From NCBI RefSeq assembly GCF_023734775.1, contig NZ_AP025732.1:2982501-3046500 (forward strand): DNA of 64,000 bases, given 5' to 3'. The notes under the pieces are model-generated. The model searched no databases. It saw only the letters and a program-made list of their open reading frames with translations, and was not told the origin of the DNA. Positions within the stretch are counted from its first letter, which is position 1, and every line of letters begins with the position of its first letter. Positions 17,205 through 27,288 of the stretch are shown here, one piece after another. The position numbers and the translations under genes were made by a program. Source of the stretch: Nostoc cf. commune SO-36 (lineage in GTDB: Bacteria > Cyanobacteriota > Cyanobacteriia > Cyanobacteriales > Nostocaceae).

Positions 17205-18398
17205 TTATGGTACTGCAACAAACTTCCCACCTTTTATTTGTACTAAAATTGGCTCAGTTTCCCGTTCTCCTTCAGAACTAAATTTGAATGGATATCCTGA
17301 AGTTTGATTGACCGAAAACTTCGCATTTTCTAAACTTGTGAGAATCGTTGTACGATTAGAATCAGTAGATAAATCTTGAAGCAAAGCTTGTGTTGCATCA
17401 TAACTGCTTGCAGTACGCCAAGTGACGTCACTTTTCCATAATTTTTTAGCTTTTTGAGAGTATTGTTTTGCTTGTGCTGCGTCCCTAAACCAAGGAACAA
17501 CTGCAATTAAACCTTCTACTGCCTTACCAGCTTTACTTAAGGTTTCATCGCTATAAAGAGTATTCGCACCTAATAATTTTAGTCCCGGTTTTTTTCGATT
17601 TTTAGAACTGTTAATTATATTATTATTTGCTTTAGCAATATCTAAAGCAACATCAGTATATTGTCTATCTGGAATTAAAATTGCTGCCTGGGCTTGATTA
17701 GCTAAACTTAGCTTAACTTCCTTTTGTGCATTTAATGTCCTTTCTGTCAAATCAACTTGACGAACAATTTTACCTCCTAGCTCTTCAAAGTTATTTTGAA
17801 ATTCCTGCGTCATACTTTCACTAAAGAAACTCGTAGATTTAAAGATTACTACTCTTGTTAAATTCAAATTATTAATAGCGTATTTTGCTAATTTTTCTCC
17901 CATTGCTGCATCTGAAGGTACAGTCCTGAAGAAAACATTACTCTTGTGCAATAAAGTATTACTACTGGTAGGAGATATCACTGATATTCCAACATTTTCA
18001 TATTCTGTTAAAGCTGCTTTCGTTGCCTCACTATAATTATGTCCAATTACTCCTAATAGAGAGTTAGTTTTTACCAACTCAGCAGCAACTTGTTTTGCTT
18101 TTTCTGGTTCCTTACCATTACCATCATTAGCAATAATAATAGACAGCAATCTCCCATTTAAGCCATCTTTATTATTAAACTCTTGTTGTGCCTGCGCCAC
18201 ACCACGCAATATTTCTTGAGCAAAGTTAGTATTGTTATCTGCGGGGACAACTACTGCCAAGGTAAAATAATTTCCCTTGTCACGAGCAAGGGCGTTATTA
18301 TAGTAAACTAATACTTCTGGATCTGTACGATCGGCTTCTACTGCTTTGTTTAAATAATTTAACAGCATCTTGATAATCACCCTTTTTAAAACTTTCAA
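17205..18398 (-). pseudogene. C-terminal part of second NTPase-sensor fusion (periplasmic binding domain)
   Basis: The type I periplasmic-binding domain (branched-chain amino-acid receptor type) of a protein paralogous to the 1004-residue fusion encoded at 20257-23271. Matching segments are FTLAVVVPADNN, ILRGVAQAQQEFN, KQVAAELVKTNSLLGVIGH and ASSYDATQALLQDLS. The first ~23 residues (MKVLKRVIIK...) are an out-of-frame reading of a TPR-like segment. The native membrane helix (HVVIIAGAMAISAILGIGIG) is encoded at about 18530-18595 in yet another frame. With the next feature it would form one protein of about 990 residues. At least three one-base shifts separate the parts. Confidence 0.8.
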
Positions 18399-18585
18399 TA
18401 CCTGGTCACGATAGGTTTATTTACAATAGGAAAAAAAGTGCGATCGCCGCTACTAAAATTAACGCTTGCATCATCTACACATAAAATACCTAATACTTTA
18501 TTTTCGCTTGCCAAGCACGGTGTGGAAAAACGACCAATACCTATCCCCAAAATAGCAGAAATTGCCATTGCTCCTGCTATTATAA

Positions 18586-20172
18586 CTACATGAGTCCTTT
18601 TGGATAACCTCTCTTTTGGTGAGAGTTCAAGATAATCTGAGACTTTTCTTTTTCTTCAGAAATCTCAATTTCTCGCTTCTTATTTTCTGCATAAAACTTC
18701 AATGGCTCTATTTCTAATATTTTGTTAAATAAATCTTTTGCCTGTTTCCAATCATGTTGTTGCTTCAATTCATCTGCATATTTTTCAATCGCTTGTAAAA
18801 ACCCTTCTTTATTGCCTAAAGGGTCTGCTTTATCAGCTCTATTATAAATTTCTAAGACTGTAGTGTAATCCTGATTATGTAAACATCCTTCAGCTAAAAC
18901 TAGATCAAAATTTAACCTATGAAAATTAGGAGCTAAAGCAGTATTATAAGTAGCTAGATTATTATGTTTCTTTTCCTGTGGAGCTAACTGCTTTTTAACT
19001 TCGTAAGTGGAATAATTTTCTTCTTCTTTGAATTTTTCTAACTCCTTAATTTCTTGTCGTAATGGATGACGTTGCAGTAACCAACGACGCACTAATTCAA
19101 TTTTGATTTTGTTACCTGTCTCATACAAAAAATTATACTTAATAAGCTCTTTAACTGCTTGTTTTAGAACTTCTGTTTTCTCTATTCCATATTTGTTAAG
19201 TAGTTTAAATGGGTTTTCTGTAAGCGTTTGAGATTTCTCAATAGCTATCTTCTGAGATTCTGCAACAGCACAAAACACAACTTTTTCTGGAATAGTCAAC
19301 CCATCCCAAAACCACGCTAATCCCGCTTCTGCATTCTCAATTGCTTTCTCAACAATATTATCTATATCTTGCACATTAATATGCCATTCATCTAATTCTC
19401 TAGCTCTGACAAAAATAGCAAAGCAGATGACTTGAATAAAATAAGGATGTCCTGCTGATAGTTCAATAATAGCTTGAATCGCTTCTGGCTTATATTCTAA
19501 AATTCCTTGAGCCGGATATGTAATTAGCTGTATAGCACTATCCTTATTTAAAAAACCTATTTCGGTTTCACGGGTAGAAGCATCCTGAAAATAATTGAGC
19601 AAATTCGGCATATTGGCAGCTTGTCTACCTGCAAATATAATCAAAAATAGTTTGTCTTCTACTTGAATTACCGAATTCAAATAAGTAAAAAATTTTTTTA
19701 GCATTAATGCAGAAGAATTATAAATTAATGCTTCAAACTCATCTAACAAAAAAACTATTTTTTTTCTGTCTAACTCATCAAAAATCTTAGTCAAAAATTG
19801 ACTGTAAAAAATAGATTTATCTTGGTCTAAATCTTCACTAGTAGGTAGCTTGATTTCTTTTGGATCTATTTCTAGATGTTTGATAATTTCTTTAGCTAGT
19901 TCTGCTAGTATTGTAGAGAGATTCTCACCAGTATAATCTTCTAAATTGAATGGAATAAAAACAAAGTTTTCTAATTTAACAGATTTGGGAATATTACGAA
20001 TTATAGACGACTTGCCGATACGTCTTTGACCATGCAATAAAGTTACTTTTATATCTTGGCTCAGATTATCTTCAACAAAACAAAACAAATCTTGTCGCCC
20101 AAACAGTAGTTTTGGGTCATCTATTGGACGACCAATTATATAAGGGTTTCTTCGAGATGCCAAGTGTGCCAT
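18586..20172 (-). pseudogene. N-terminal part of second NTPase-sensor fusion (STAND-like NTPase + TPR)
   Basis: 528 residues. The N-terminus RRNPYIIGRPIDDPKLLFGR is almost identical to that of the neighbouring 1004-residue protein. Walker A (HGQRRIGKSS) lies near residue 46, Walker B (IVFLLDEFEAL) near 138, and the STAND-type G-H-P segment (AGHPYFIQVICF) near 238. A winged-helix-like region and TPR-like helices (DYTTVLEIYNRADKADPLGN; KQAKDLFNK-type repeats) follow. The frame ends in out-of-frame residues (NSHQKRGYPKGLM). Restoring one base near 18620 would continue into the membrane helix. Decay or sequencing error cannot be told apart here. Confidence 0.8.
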
Positions 20173-20256
20173 AGCATTAACAGTATATTACTAGAGGTAT
20201 GTATTCTATTTTACACCATCTAAATCGAATTGCTGTAGTCTACCTCACTTTCTAGG

Positions 20257-23200
20257 TTAATTATTTTGTGCTGGCATAATCCACTTTCCACCTTGTATTT
20301 GAACTAAAATTGGCTCCGTTTGTCGTTCTCCTTCAGGACTAAATTGAAGTATATTTCCAGAAGTATTACTATTATTTACAACAAAATTAATATTTTTTAA
20401 TTTATCGATAACTGTTGTCCGTTCAGAATTAGAAGATAAAGCTTGAATAAAAGCTTGGGTAGCATCATAGCTAGTTGCGGTTCGCCAACTCACTTCTCCT
20501 CCCCATTGTTTTTTTGCTTTTTCGGCAAAGTCTTTTGCTTGTGGAGCTTCCCGAAACCAAGGAACCACTACAATCAAATTTTCTACTGCATTTCCACCTT
20601 GACTTAAAATTTCATTGCTGTAAAGGGTATCTCCACCTAAAAGCTTCATTGCTGATCTGTTTCTATTTTGAGATTTGAATCTCTCAGCTATGTCTTGGTT
20701 TACCCGAGCAATTTTGAGAGCAATACTTATATTTTTCCTATCTGGAATTAATACAGCTGCTTCTGCTTTGTCTCTATAAATACTTTTGTTAACCTTTGAA
20801 TCCATATCTAGCGTGGCATCAGCTAAATTAATTTGTGGTTTGTGAAGCACCTTACCTCCCAAAGTTTCAAATGTCTTTGTAAATTCTTCCCTCATGCTGT
20901 CACTGTATGAACTCTCAGGATTAGAAAAAATCACTATTTTTGTTAACTTCAACGTCTTGAAGGCATATTCCGCTAATTTTTTTCCACCAGCAGCATCAGA
21001 AGGCAAACTCCGAAAGAAATTCTTCCTACCCAGTAATTGTGTACTGGTGCTACTTGGAGAGATAACAGCGATATCTGCTTTGTTATACTCTTCCAAGGCT
21101 GCTTTAGTAGAGTCAGAACTGTAGTGACCAATGATTCCTAAAATTGATGGGTCTTTTATCAACTCCGCAGCTACTTGCTTGGCTTGTTCTTTTTGACCTG
21201 CATCGTTGGCAATTTTAATCTCAAGCAATCGACTATTTAAGCCATTGTTTTTGTTTTTATTAAACTCTTCCTGTGCTTGTGATACACCGCGTAATATTTC
21301 TTTAGCAACGTCAATATTGTTATCTGCTGGAACAGCTACTGCCAAGGTAAAAGAATTTCCTTTTTGTTTAGCACGAGCATTGTTATGATAAATTAATACT
21401 TCTGGATCGTTAGGGTTAGCTTTTACAGCTTCTCCAAACAGCTTAATGGCTTCTTCATATTTTTCTTGTTTAAAGGCTTTAATTCCTTGGTCACGAAAGC
21501 TATTTTTAATATTAGGAAATAAAGTGCGATCGCCATTACTAATTTTACTCTTATCTTCTATACATAAAACACCAAATTCTTTCTGTTTACCTGGAGGACA
21601 GTCAGATGATAACCGATAAGTAGCTAAACCTACAGATCCGATAACTAAAAGTGTCATTACTGCAAGTATTTTTCTTAAAGTTAAACCTTTGTGATTTTTA
21701 TCTATTGAGTTATTTATGGAATTAATTGTATTTGATGTGGGATTTATGGCATTTTTCTCAAAAGTTTCAATTTCTAAAATTTTTTGTTTAGCTAATCTTC
21801 TATTAGGTTCAATTTCTAAAATTTTCTTGTACTGCTCTTTTGCTGTGGTAAACTTTTCTGTGATTATTAAATTATGTCCATATTCTGACAACGCATCTAA
21901 ATATCCTTCCTTATAATCTTGAGAATCCGCTTGAAAAAGTTCTTTGTAAAGTTCTAAAGATTTTGAAAAATCTTTTGCTTGTAAATATTGTTCAGCCAAA
22001 GACACTTTAATATTAAAATTTTCAGGATTTATTTTTATGGCCTGCTCGTAATGCTGTAATGCTAGCTCATGTTTTCCTTGTTCAGACCAAAAATTTGCTA
22101 CTACAATCAGGTTATTAACAGTATTAGTATTTTCAACCTTTGTTCTTAAACCTTTTATTTCATTTTCTAGTGAATGATATTGTAGCAACCAACAACGAAT
22201 TAATTCAACTGTGACTTTTCGTCCGTCATCAGATAAATAACGGCTTTCAATTAGTCTTTTCCATGCCTGAGATAGCTGTTCTGTCTGATTTATGTCATTT
22301 TTCCTAAGCAAATTTAATGGTTCTTCCGGAACTTTTTTTAGTTGCTTAATAGCTATCTCTTGACCTTCTGATACAGCTGACATAATGATTCTTTCTTCGA
22401 CGGTCAGTACCTCCCATAAACCGTGCAAGAATGAATCAGCTTTTTCAATCGCTTCTTTTAAAATAGATTGCACATCAGTAGGTTCAATATTCCATTTCTT
22501 ATTTTTTCTTGCTTGTTCAAAAATAGCCGAGCAAATAACTTGAGTAAAACATGGATGTCCTGCTGAGAGTTGTATAATTTCCTGTATTGCTTCTAATTCA
22601 TATGTCAAAATACTTTCAGCAGGATTAACAATCATTCGTTTAGCGCTAGTATAATCTAGCAAACCAATTAGTTCGGATGGCGCATCCTTAAATAAACTCA
22701 GCAAGTTTGGTAAATCATTAAGATATCTTCCAATTACTGGGATGATAAATATTTTCTCTTGCTCTCTCGTTAGCTTTTTGAAGTAGTTACATAATGGTTG
22801 TTGCTCAACAGTATTAATATCGTTACTTTCATGATTTGCAACATCGAACTCATCAAGCAATAAGACTAAGCTTCTATTGTCTATTCTCTGATAAACTTTT
22901 GGGAGAAAATCCTTATCAAATGTTGATTCTTGGTGGAATGATTCTCTTGGCGGCAGTATCGACTTATCCTTAAGTGTCTCAGTGATTGAGTCAGCCAAAT
23001 TGTACAGAATATCCATTAGACTTAACTTAGCTTGATCTTGCAGGTCAAATTGGATAAAAACAAATTTATCAAGCTTAACGGAATTGGGAATCTGTTTAAG
23101 TACAGATGATTTACCAATACGTCTTTGACCATGCAACAAGATAACTTTTACACCTTGGCTTAGATTATCTGTAATAAAGCTGAATAGACTTTCACGACCA

Positions 23201-23271
23201 AAAAAGCTGCTGGGTTCATGTATTGGGCGACCAAGAATGTAAGGATTTCTACGATTAGTTACTTCATTCAT
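20257..23271 (-). CDS. STAND-like NTPase fused through TPR and a membrane helix to a periplasmic ligand-binding domain
   Basis: A 1004-residue protein with four visible parts. (1) A cytoplasmic NTPase, residues about 1-380: NPYILGRPI and FFGRESLF, Walker A HGQRRIGKSS near 44, Walker B LVLLLDEFD near 132, G-H-P motif near 234. (2) TPR repeats, about 390-500 (HELALQHYEQAIKINPEN; FTTAKEQYKKILEIEPN). (3) One membrane helix, about 532-552 (KILAVMTLLVIGSVGLATY), then a short Cys pair and one more TPR. (4) A type I periplasmic-binding domain, about 636-1004 (FTLAVAVPADNN, ILRGVSQAQEEFN, GIIGHYSSDSTKAALEEYN). The layout suggests ligand sensing outside the membrane signalling to an NTPase inside. It lies 14 bases downstream of another NTPase gene, and a paralogue follows. 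Confidence 0.85.
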   Translation of the reverse strand: MNEVTNRRNPYILGRPIHEPSSFFGRESLFSFITDNLSQGVKVILLHGQRRIGKSSVLKQIPNSVKLDKFVFIQFDLQDQAKLSLMDILYNLADSITETLKDKSILPPRESFHQESTFDKDFLPKVYQRIDNRSLVLLLDEFDVANHESNDINTVEQQPLCNYFKKLTREQEKIFIIPVIGRYLNDLPNLLSLFKDAPSELIGLLDYTSAKRMIVNPAESILTYELEAIQEIIQLSAGHPCFTQVICSAIFEQARKNKKWNIEPTDVQSILKEAIEKADSFLHGLWEVLTVEERIIMSAVSEGQEIAIKQLKKVPEEPLNLLRKNDINQTEQLSQAWKRLIESRYLSDDGRKVTVELIRCWLLQYHSLENEIKGLRTKVENTNTVNNLIVVANFWSEQGKHELALQHYEQAIKINPENFNIKVSLAEQYLQAKDFSKSLELYKELFQADSQDYKEGYLDALSEYGHNLIITEKFTTAKEQYKKILEIEPNRRLAKQKILEIETFEKNAINPTSNTINSINNSIDKNHKGLTLRKILAVMTLLVIGSVGLATYRLSSDCPPGKQKEFGVLCIEDKSKISNGDRTLFPNIKNSFRDQGIKAFKQEKYEEAIKLFGEAVKANPNDPEVLIYHNNARAKQKGNSFTLAVAVPADNNIDVAKEILRGVSQAQEEFNKNKNNGLNSRLLEIKIANDAGQKEQAKQVAAELIKDPSILGIIGHYSSDSTKAALEEYNKADIAVISPSSTSTQLLGRKNFFRSLPSDAAGGKKLAEYAFKTLKLTKIVIFSNPESSYSDSMREEFTKTFETLGGKVLHKPQINLADATLDMDSKVNKSIYRDKAEAAVLIPDRKNISIALKIARVNQDIAERFKSQNRNRSAMKLLGGDTLYSNEILSQGGNAVENLIVVVPWFREAPQAKDFAEKAKKQWGGEVSWRTATSYDATQAFIQALSSNSERTTVIDKLKNINFVVNNSNTSGNILQFSPEGERQTEPILVQIQGGKWIMPAQNN

Positions 23272-23285
23272 ATTAATTGTCTGTA

Positions 23286-24581
23286 CTAATTACCTGGCAA
23301 TATAAATCCTTTAGGGAAAGCAGCTACTAACTTACCAAACCACTCCATAATCTTTGGAATTTTATCTTGATTGTTCCATAGCCATTTAATAGCTGTAGTG
23401 AATTTCTCCTTCTGCTGGCGACTCATCAAATTGAGAAAAAGTTTTTCTCGGGCTTGCAACCACTTCTCGTCAGTTTGCCAAAGTTCTTGAATTACCCAAC
23501 GCTCCATTGTTGATGAAGTGAAAGAGTAAATGTTTTTCTCTTCTTGAACAGTGTGAGTTACTACACCTTGTTCTTCCAGCTTGATTAGTTCTGCTTCTCT
23601 TTGGCTAAAAATTAATTCAATACCACTAACATCAAATTGTTTTTGTTTATGTAGGCGACCTTTTAAAGCAGAAAGAGCCATGAGCATCAGTAAAGTTTGT
23701 TCTACTTCACTACACCTTTGCCAAATATGTTGAAAAATCTGTTGTGTCACACTTTCAAAATCGCTAACGAATTTATCTACACTTGGCGCATTTGCAGTGA
23801 GTAAATCTCCATGAAGTAGAAAACCAGATGTTTGTAGCAAAGACGGATGTCCGCCTGTAATTTCTTTAATTGCTTCCCGTAATTCTGGTATTCTTAATGT
23901 CTTAAATATGTCGTCAATTTCACTATTATTAAATGTCTTGAGTCGCAAAAATAGATAATGGTTGTACCACGGTGAAGCGTTGGGATTGAGCTTTGGGCCT
24001 AATTCATTGAGACGCTTCAGAGAAGTAACAATCATCGACAGATGTTGTCCTTCCGCAGAGTGAACAGCCAAATTACGGCACTCACTCAAAAATCTTTGCA
24101 TCGCATCTTCCCCGTATTCTTGGTTCGTACCGAGCGCTACATGGAAGTCATCTATTAGCAACACAAGATATTTATTTTGTGCTTTAAACTTTCGTAATAT
24201 CTCTCGCAGGCTATCTTTAGTCGGACTTCCTTTTTGCAAAATTGTATTAATATCAGCCTGCAATGTAGATTCATCTGTTAATTTATCTTTGACAAGGCTC
24301 AGTATTTCTCCCCAAAAACTGGCAGGTATGAAAGGAGCGATCCTCTCGCAACTAAAACGAACAATTACCGCTTGGGATGGATCCATTCCGTGGTCTTCCC
24401 AAGCTTGGGGTGATTCTAGTTTCTGCAAAAAGGAGGTTTTGCCCATACCTGAACCGCCCCAAATTGCTAAGTGGCTGTGGTTATAAATTTGATCAAAGGC
24501 AGCTGCAATTTCTGATGCTCGCCCGACAAAATGCTCTGGAGGTACTGGTTTTCCGACAACAAAAGGATTTTTTTGTCGCAT
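23286..24581 (-). CDS. STAND/AAA-like NTPase
   Basis: A 431-residue ATPase starting RQKNPFVVGKPVPPEHFVGR, clearly related to the N-termini of the next two genes. Walker A is WGGSGMGKTSFL near residue 40, Walker B LVLLIDDFHVAL near 137, and the G-H-P motif GGHPSLLQTSGF near 241. A winged-helix-like part follows (LEEQGVVTHTVQEEKNIYSF). The C-terminal tail is rich in Trp, Lys and Phe (TAIKWLWNNQDKIPKIMEWF) and is amphipathic. It lacks the TPR, membrane and ligand-binding parts of its neighbours. It is first in a likely three-gene operon, 14 bases before the large fusion gene. Function unknown. Confidence 0.8.
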   Translation of the reverse strand: MRQKNPFVVGKPVPPEHFVGRASEIAAAFDQIYNHSHLAIWGGSGMGKTSFLQKLESPQAWEDHGMDPSQAVIVRFSCERIAPFIPASFWGEILSLVKDKLTDESTLQADINTILQKGSPTKDSLREILRKFKAQNKYLVLLIDDFHVALGTNQEYGEDAMQRFLSECRNLAVHSAEGQHLSMIVTSLKRLNELGPKLNPNASPWYNHYLFLRLKTFNNSEIDDIFKTLRIPELREAIKEITGGHPSLLQTSGFLLHGDLLTANAPSVDKFVSDFESVTQQIFQHIWQRCSEVEQTLLMLMALSALKGRLHKQKQFDVSGIELIFSQREAELIKLEEQGVVTHTVQEEKNIYSFTSSTMERWVIQELWQTDEKWLQAREKLFLNLMSRQQKEKFTTAIKWLWNNQDKIPKIMEWFGKLVAAFPKGFILPGN

Positions 24582-25075
24582 GTAAGATTTTTAAATAAAC
24601 ACTTAAGTGAAATTAAGTAATATAGTATCACTTTTACATAACATTATAAAATGATTGCAATGCTTGATCGTAAATAAAAGGGTTTAATAGTCCTATATTT
24701 ATACGTAGCCTCAGTTTGTGTTGGGGTTTAAATCCAGGACTGAGAATGTTTTCAATTTTGAATTGTTAACTATGGGGTTACTCAGTACTATAAGCCGAGG
24801 CATTTCTAAAGTTAATAGGTAATACCCAATTTCCAATGGCTAATAGGCAGTACTGAGTCTCTAATACCTAATCTCTAGCCCCCAATACCCAATTCAAATT
24901 GTAAAGCGCCAATCCCTCTATAGTGAAGGTTGACGCTTTACGGAAGTATATTTACTTAGTATGAGTTAGGGTCTTTTTTGGCTGACCCCATGTTATTAAT
25001 ACTTATGATCCCCGATTTTTGAATCACATTCAGATTCCTTAATGATCTCTTTAGATTTACTTTCCTGACGTTTTC
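24582..25075. other. Intergenic with remnant repeats and a hairpin
   Basis: 494 bases between the NTPase operon and the yqeG-like gene. It holds degenerate 'AATACCCAATT' repeats (24820-24895) and an inverted repeat GTAAAGCG...CGCTTTAC at 24901-24941, which could end transcription of the upstream minus-strand gene. No gene seen. Confidence 0.6.
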
Positions 25076-25615
25076 TCAAGTTTTGTGAATTTTCTTTTTC
25101 TTGGGGGTAATAGAGGCTCCCAGAATTTCCGATATCCAAACTTCAAAGTTGCGGATGGGATGAGAGCGGAGGGCTTCGTCTGCATGGACAATCGGTTCAA
25201 CTAGAATGGTAAACATTCCCAGGCGATTACCTGCGATGACATCCGTAAATAAGCGATCGCCTACCATCCCCACTTGATGCACTGGTAGATCCATTCCCCT
25301 AAGTGCTGCTCTAATTTTGCGTCGGGAAGGCTTGGCTGCACCTAAGTAGTAAGGTAGATTAAGCGATCGCGCAATTCCACCAATTCGCGCTTCACTCAGG
25401 TTGTTACTCACCAAGCACAATACAGTACACGTGCGAATTTGCTCCACCCACTCTCGTAGTTCTAGCGAAGCTATGCCTACTGTAAAAGGTACTAAAGTTT
25501 CATCTACATCCAATACCAGCCCTTTCAGCCCGTATTTTTGGATAATATCTGGTGTTAGGTTCAACACTGAACCCTCTAAAATCAAATCAGGCTGTAAAAG
25601 ATTGTTCCAGGCCAT
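25076..25615 (-). CDS. YqeG-family HAD phosphatase
   Basis: A 179-residue HAD superfamily IIIA phosphatase. The nucleophile motif is LKGLVLDVDETLVPF near residues 30-44, motif II is CLVSNN, and motif III/IV is GMVGDRLFTDVIAGNRLGM. This matches the YqeG/phosphatidylglycerophosphatase-like family, whose plant and cyanobacterial members are implicated in phosphatidylglycerol synthesis. I start at the ATG at 25615 (MAWNNLLQPDLIL), which matches family N-termini; an upstream TTG two codons earlier is possible. The tail is very basic (TPKKKKIHKT). Confidence 0.88.
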   Translation of the reverse strand: MAWNNLLQPDLILEGSVLNLTPDIIQKYGLKGLVLDVDETLVPFTVGIASLELREWVEQIRTCTVLCLVSNNLSEARIGGIARSLNLPYYLGAAKPSRRKIRAALRGMDLPVHQVGMVGDRLFTDVIAGNRLGMFTILVEPIVHADEALRSHPIRNFEVWISEILGASITPKKKKIHKT

Positions 25616-25669
25616 AGTCAACAGTCAAATTTAAGTAGTTCTAGACAAATGAGCATAACCCAATATAGT

Positions 25670-26296
25670 TTAGTTAGTCGGACTCGATTCTGGGATATCT
25701 CCCTGAACACTTTGAGATAAAATCCCTAAAATTTTATCTATCTCTTTAATGTAATAATTATTCAAATCAATAAATATATCGTTTTCTTCTAACTTCAAAA
25801 ACTTCCAAATATCCCCCGTTGTTACCGCGCCATAAATTTTCCTAATTTCATTTCCTTCTTGTTGATTAAACAATTGTGCTGCCAACATTGTCGCTGCACA
25901 TTGACCTAATCCACTTTTAATATTTTCATTTTTTGCTTCAATAATAACCACCACAGGTACATTAATTGTTAGTTGCTCTTTAGCACGGCTAATGATAAAA
26001 TCACAATAGCCATTTAGACCTTTTTCAGCATCTACATTAAAATCTGTTCCTGAAAATAAACTAATTGGATAACTAGCCCTACGTCTTACCTCCAACAAAA
26101 TCGGAGTGATAATCATTTCTGAACGAGCTTTTTCAGTATTAATTGCTAAAGCCAATTCTGCTGTTTCTTCTAAAGAATTTATAAGTTTCTCGCTTGGCTG
26201 TAAAGGTTCGATGTCGGCACATAAATCAGTTTCTTCATCAATGTGGATGCTGAATGACTTTTTAAATTTACTTAATGTAAAGTCGCTATAAGCCAT
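25670..26296 (-). CDS. PD-(D/E)XK nuclease-like conserved cyanobacterial protein
   Basis: A 208-residue member of a family that is very common and multi-copy in cyanobacteria. The central part (LNGYCDFIIS, then VPVVVIIEAKNENI) has the Asp plus Glu-x-Lys arrangement of PD-(D/E)XK nucleases, followed by GLGQCAATMLAAQ and IYGAVTTGDIWKFLKLE. I start at the ATG at 26296 (MAYSDFTLSKFKKSF) because GAGGTG lies eight bases upstream and relatives start MAYSDFTL. The longer frame to 26401 would add 35 unrelated residues. Nuclease activity is only inferred from the fold motif. Confidence 0.75.
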   Translation of the reverse strand: MAYSDFTLSKFKKSFSIHIDEETDLCADIEPLQPSEKLINSLEETAELALAINTEKARSEMIITPILLEVRRRASYPISLFSGTDFNVDAEKGLNGYCDFIISRAKEQLTINVPVVVIIEAKNENIKSGLGQCAATMLAAQLFNQQEGNEIRKIYGAVTTGDIWKFLKLEENDIFIDLNNYYIKEIDKILGILSQSVQGDIPESSPTN

Positions 26297-26572
26297 TTTC
26301 AGCACCTCATCCCAATTTTGGATTTTGCGGAAAGTTGTAAGAAGGGTTTCCCTCCGTGGCAAACTTTTCAAGACGGATAATGGAATTAAAATCCCTACCA
26401 AACTGCTTTTTCCAGAATCTTAAACAATACTAATTGTCCCAATTTAGTGTCAATGATTCATTGCTTCCACATTTAATGGGACATGGTAAAAGGTTTAGCT
26501 AGATTTTGATTACAATCAAAACTTTCAATTAAAAAATTCAAAATGAAAACGTTACATTTTGAATTTTTAATC

Positions 26573-27145
26573 TTATTCCACTTCATTAAAAAGATGTTCT
26601 TCTAACAGAGGCTGCACTTTGCGAAACTCCTCTGGAGAGAGTAATTCAGGTTCACCTGTTTTCGTTATCCGGGCAAAAAACAACAAGGGATCGAGGGGTG
26701 TATAAATTGCATACTCTTGATCTTCATCATAGAAGCTAGCGAGTAGTTGTAATTGTTCTGGCTCTAAATCTTCCCCTTCGTCTTCGATTTCTAAGGTGAA
26801 GAGTTCTGATTCTTCAACTGGCGGTAAATCACCTTCAACTGTCAAAGCATAAGCTGTATTTTTCAATACCAGGTTCTGCTCAGATAACACAGCTTGGGCA
26901 TTAGCAAAAATTTGCTCAATAATGGCATCATCTTCTACCAGAACCGCTTCTTCTTCCTCACCGTCACCTTCCCAAGAAAAAATTTCTACAGGTGAGTCTA
27001 CAGGAAGAAGCAAAACATATTCTTGCTCATCAACCTCAAGTCGATGCTCTACATAACAGTCGAGCGATCGCCCTTTGTCATCGGTTAAAGTGATGGAACC
27101 CGCATGAGCGTTATCATTTTCTTCAGAGAATGGAGAGGAAAACAT
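26573..27145 (-). CDS. DUF3727/DUF1292-type conserved protein
   Basis: A 190-residue very acidic protein. The N-terminal segment (AGSITLTDDKGRSLDCYVEH, then EYVLLLPVDSPVEIF) resembles the DUF1292 fold, followed by a second similar segment (EYAIYTPLDPLLFFARI). Together these fit the DUF3727 family found in cyanobacteria and plastids. I start at the ATG at 27145 (MFSSPFSEENDNAHAG) because the upstream 27 residues look hydrophobic and non-native. Function unknown. It lies upstream-adjacent to ruvX on the same strand. Confidence 0.75.
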   Translation of the reverse strand: MFSSPFSEENDNAHAGSITLTDDKGRSLDCYVEHRLEVDEQEYVLLLPVDSPVEIFSWEGDGEEEEAVLVEDDAIIEQIFANAQAVLSEQNLVLKNTAYALTVEGDLPPVEESELFTLEIEDEGEDLEPEQLQLLASFYDEDQEYAIYTPLDPLLFFARITKTGEPELLSPEEFRKVQPLLEEHLFNEVE

Positions 27146-27288
27146 AGCCAAATGTAGAAATTTAATAAATACCAGCAAGTTTGGAAATCGCTTAACTATT
27201 TTTTCATGACATATTATGTCAAGCAAATAGCTTTATACATAGATACAACTGCTGGCTAATCGTTTTCAGAATATCATGTTAAAAGGTA

